The position numbers and the translations under genes were made by a program. Shown piece by piece: positions 6,236 through 7,654 of a DNA stretch of 7,654 bases (the stretch's first letter is position 1; every line of letters starts with the position of its first letter). The notes under the pieces were generated by a model. It ran no database searches and was not told the origin of the DNA. It saw only the letters and a program-made list of their open reading frames with translations. Origin of the DNA: Actinomycetes bacterium (GTDB lineage Bacteria > Actinomycetota > Acidimicrobiia > Acidimicrobiales > RAAP-2); NCBI GenBank assembly GCA_021850345.1, contig JAJZMN010000052.1:1-7654 (forward strand), in the 5' to 3' direction.

Positions 6236-6253
6236 CCGGCCATTCGGCCGGTC
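6234..6253 (-). terminator. GC-rich stem-loop at the lepA stop, possible U-less terminator
   Basis: GACCGGCC and GGCCGGTC form a perfect 8-bp stem with a 4-nt GAAT loop on the minus strand, starting within the lepA TGA codon. No T-run follows it (the next bases are GACCAAGG), so it is not a classical intrinsic terminator; actinobacterial terminators often lack the U-tract. It could end or slow lepA transcription before the CIRCE promoter, or protect the lepA mRNA 3' end. It partly overlaps the candidate -35 box. Confidence 0.4.
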
Positions 6254-7654
6254 AATCGTCCAAGCGGAGCGCCGAGATGAAGGCTTCTTGGGGCACCTCC
6301 ACGCGGCCGATGTTCTTCATGCGCTTCTTCCCCTCCTTCTGGCGCTCGATCAGCTTGCGCTTGCGGGTGATGTCGCCGCCGTAGCACTTGGCCAGGACGT
6401 CCTTGCGCCGGGCCCTCACGGTCTCACGGGCGACCACGCGCCCGCCGATCGCCGCCTGGATGGGCACGTCGAAGAGCTGACGAGGGATCAGCTCGCGCAG
6501 CTTGTCCACCATGCGCCGGCCGTAGGCATCCGCCTGGGAGCGGTGGACAATGGTCGAAAAGGCGTCGACCGGCTCGTGATTGATGAGCATGTCCACCCGC
6601 ACGAGGTTCGCCGTCGCGTACCCCGCCGGTTCGTAGTCCAAGCTGGCGTACCCCTTGGTGCGGCTCTTCAGCTGGTCGAAGAAGTCGACCACCACCTCGG
6701 CGAGCGGGATCGTATAGACGAACTCCACCCGTTCGGGTGACAGGTACTCCATCCGCTGCATCTCGCCACGCCGGCTCTGGCACAGGTCCATGACGGTGCC
6801 CGTGTACTCGGCGGGCGTGAGCACGGTCGCCCTCAGCATCGGCTCGTCGATGTGGTCCAAGCGGCTCGGATCGGGGAGGTCGGTGGGGTTGTCCACCTCC
6901 ACGACGTTCCCGTCGCTCAGATGGGCGCGGTACTCGACCGACGGCGCCGTCGCGATGAGCGAGAGGTCGAATTCGCGTTCGAGGCGCTCGCGGATGATCT
7001 CCATGTGCAACAGTCCGAGGAAGCCGCAGCGGAAACCGAAGCCGAGCGCGTGGGAGGACTCGGGCTCATAGGTGAAGCTGGCGTCGTTCAGCTTCAGCTT
7101 GTCGAGGGCGTCGCGAAGGTCCGGCAGCTCGTCGCCGTCGATGGGATAGAGCCCGCAGAACACCATGGGCTTGGGGTCTCGGTAGCCGGCGAGCGGCTCG
7201 GCGGCGGGCGCGGCAGCGTCCGTGACCGTCTCGCCGGAGCGGGCTTCACCCACATCTTTGATGCCGGCAACGAGGTAGCCCACCTCCCCGGGCCCGAGCC
7301 TCGAGGAGCGGAGCGGCTCGGGCGTGCGCACGCCGAGCTCTTCGACGTCGTGGACGGCGCCGGCCTGAACGAAACGCAGGCGGCTCCTCTCGTCGAGGAC
7401 GCCGTCGACCACGCGCACCGAGGAGACCACCCCCCGGTACTGGTCGTAGGCGGAGTCGAAGATCAGCGCGCGCAGCGGCGCGGTGCGGTCCCCTTTCGGT
7501 GGCGGGACGCGCTCGACGACCGCATCGAGCAGCGCCGCCACTCCTTGCCCCGTCTTGGCCGAGATCTCCAAGATGTCGGTGGTCGGGATGCCGAGGACCT
7601 GCTCGATCTCTTTCGCGCACCGCTTCGGATCGGCGGCGGGAAGGTCGATCTTGT
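6252..7654 (-). CDS. lepA: Elongation factor 4 (LepA) GTPase, 5' part cut by the window edge
   Basis: LepA/EF4 is a translational GTPase related to EF-G that acts on stalled or mispositioned ribosomes. The visible 466 residues run from the G4 motif NKID at the right edge, through G5 (EISAKTGQG), domain II (about 7500-7200), the block [16 protein letters not shown] (around 7050-6990) and the domain V region with [17 protein letters not shown], to the LepA-specific C-terminal domain with [24 protein letters not shown], a diagnostic block for LepA against EF-G. The remaining N-terminal part with the G1 to G3 motifs is outside the window, and the frame is open to the edge, so the apparent internal start at 7571 (a TTG) is not real. 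The stop is 83 nt from the hrcA start. Length is consistent with the usual 600 residues. Confidence 0.97.
   Translation of the reverse strand, partial: KIDLPAADPKRCAKEIEQVLGIPTTDILEISAKTGQGVAALLDAVVERVPPPKGDRTAPLRALIFDSAYDQYRGVVSSVRVVDGVLDERSRLRFVQAGAVHDVEELGVRTPEPLRSSRLGPGEVGYLVAGIKDVGEARSGETVTDAAAPAAEPLAGYRDPKPMVFCGLYPIDGDELPDLRDALDKLKLNDASFTYEPESSHALGFGFRCGFLGLLHMEIIRERLEREFDLSLIATAPSVEYRAHLSDGNVVEVDNPTDLPDPSRLDHIDEPMLRATVLTPAEYTGTVMDLCQSRRGEMQRMEYLSPERVEFVYTIPLAEVVVDFFDQLKSRTKGYASLDYEPAGYATANLVRVDMLINHEPVDAFSTIVHRSQADAYGRRMVDKLRELIPRQLFDVPIQAAIGGRVVARETVRARRKDVLAKCYGGDITRKRKLIERQKEGKKRMKNIGRVEVPQEAFISALRLDD

Noticed and set aside
6252..7571. lepA starting at TTG 7571
   Set aside because: The frame remains open to the window edge and encodes the NKID GTPase motif upstream, so this TTG is an internal Leu codon.
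1..7654. Mobile elements, CRISPR arrays, tRNA, rRNA genes or an undescribed defence-type system
   Set aside because: I saw no direct-repeat arrays, transposase or integrase motifs, cloverleaf-like segments or unexplained long gene-free region. The longest gap between genes is 83 nt.

Overview
The window is a compact, high-GC stretch of bacterial chromosome in which every supported gene lies on the minus strand. Gene content and order (lepA, hrcA, dnaJ, rsmE, a small helix-turn-helix gene, a HIT hydrolase, phoH, ybeY, a CNNM/CorC protein) match the conserved heat-shock and RNA-maintenance cluster of Actinomycetota. The very high GC, frequent GTG and TTG starts, and the excisionase-type gene between rsmE and the HIT gene suggest an actinobacterium. 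A lineage outside the classical Streptomyces and Mycobacterium groups, such as Acidimicrobiia, is my guess from protein style and not a demonstrated placement.

Layout, read in the direction of transcription (right to left): the window opens inside lepA (elongation factor 4), which lacks its N-terminal GTPase part and ends at 6252. An 83-nt intergenic region follows. It holds a GC-rich stem-loop at the lepA stop, a near-consensus -10 box and a CIRCE operator with perfect 12-bp arms. From there runs a tightly packed set: hrcA (repressor), dnaJ (co-chaperone), rsmE (16S rRNA U1498 methyltransferase), a 92-residue or shorter DNA-binding protein, a HIT-family hydrolase, phoH (P-loop ATPase), ybeY (rRNA endonuclease), and a CNNM/CBS membrane protein cut by the left edge. 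Junctions are 4-bp stop/start overlaps (rsmE/HTH, HIT/phoH, ybeY/CNNM), an 11-bp overlap (phoH/ybeY), or gaps of 4 to 48 nt, so this looks like one polycistronic unit driven from the CIRCE-controlled promoter.

The logic is coherent: HrcA represses its own operon through CIRCE, and stress that titrates the chaperone system would raise DnaJ along with factors that maintain the ribosome and RNA (RsmE, YbeY, PhoH) and a membrane ion-transport-type protein. No mobile element, CRISPR array, tRNA or rRNA gene was seen, and I found no convincing undescribed system. The points most worth a second look are the ambiguous start of the HIT gene, the uncharacterised helix-turn-helix gene with its start codon in a hairpin loop, the promoter box inside the CIRCE spacer, and the absence of hemW between lepA and hrcA.
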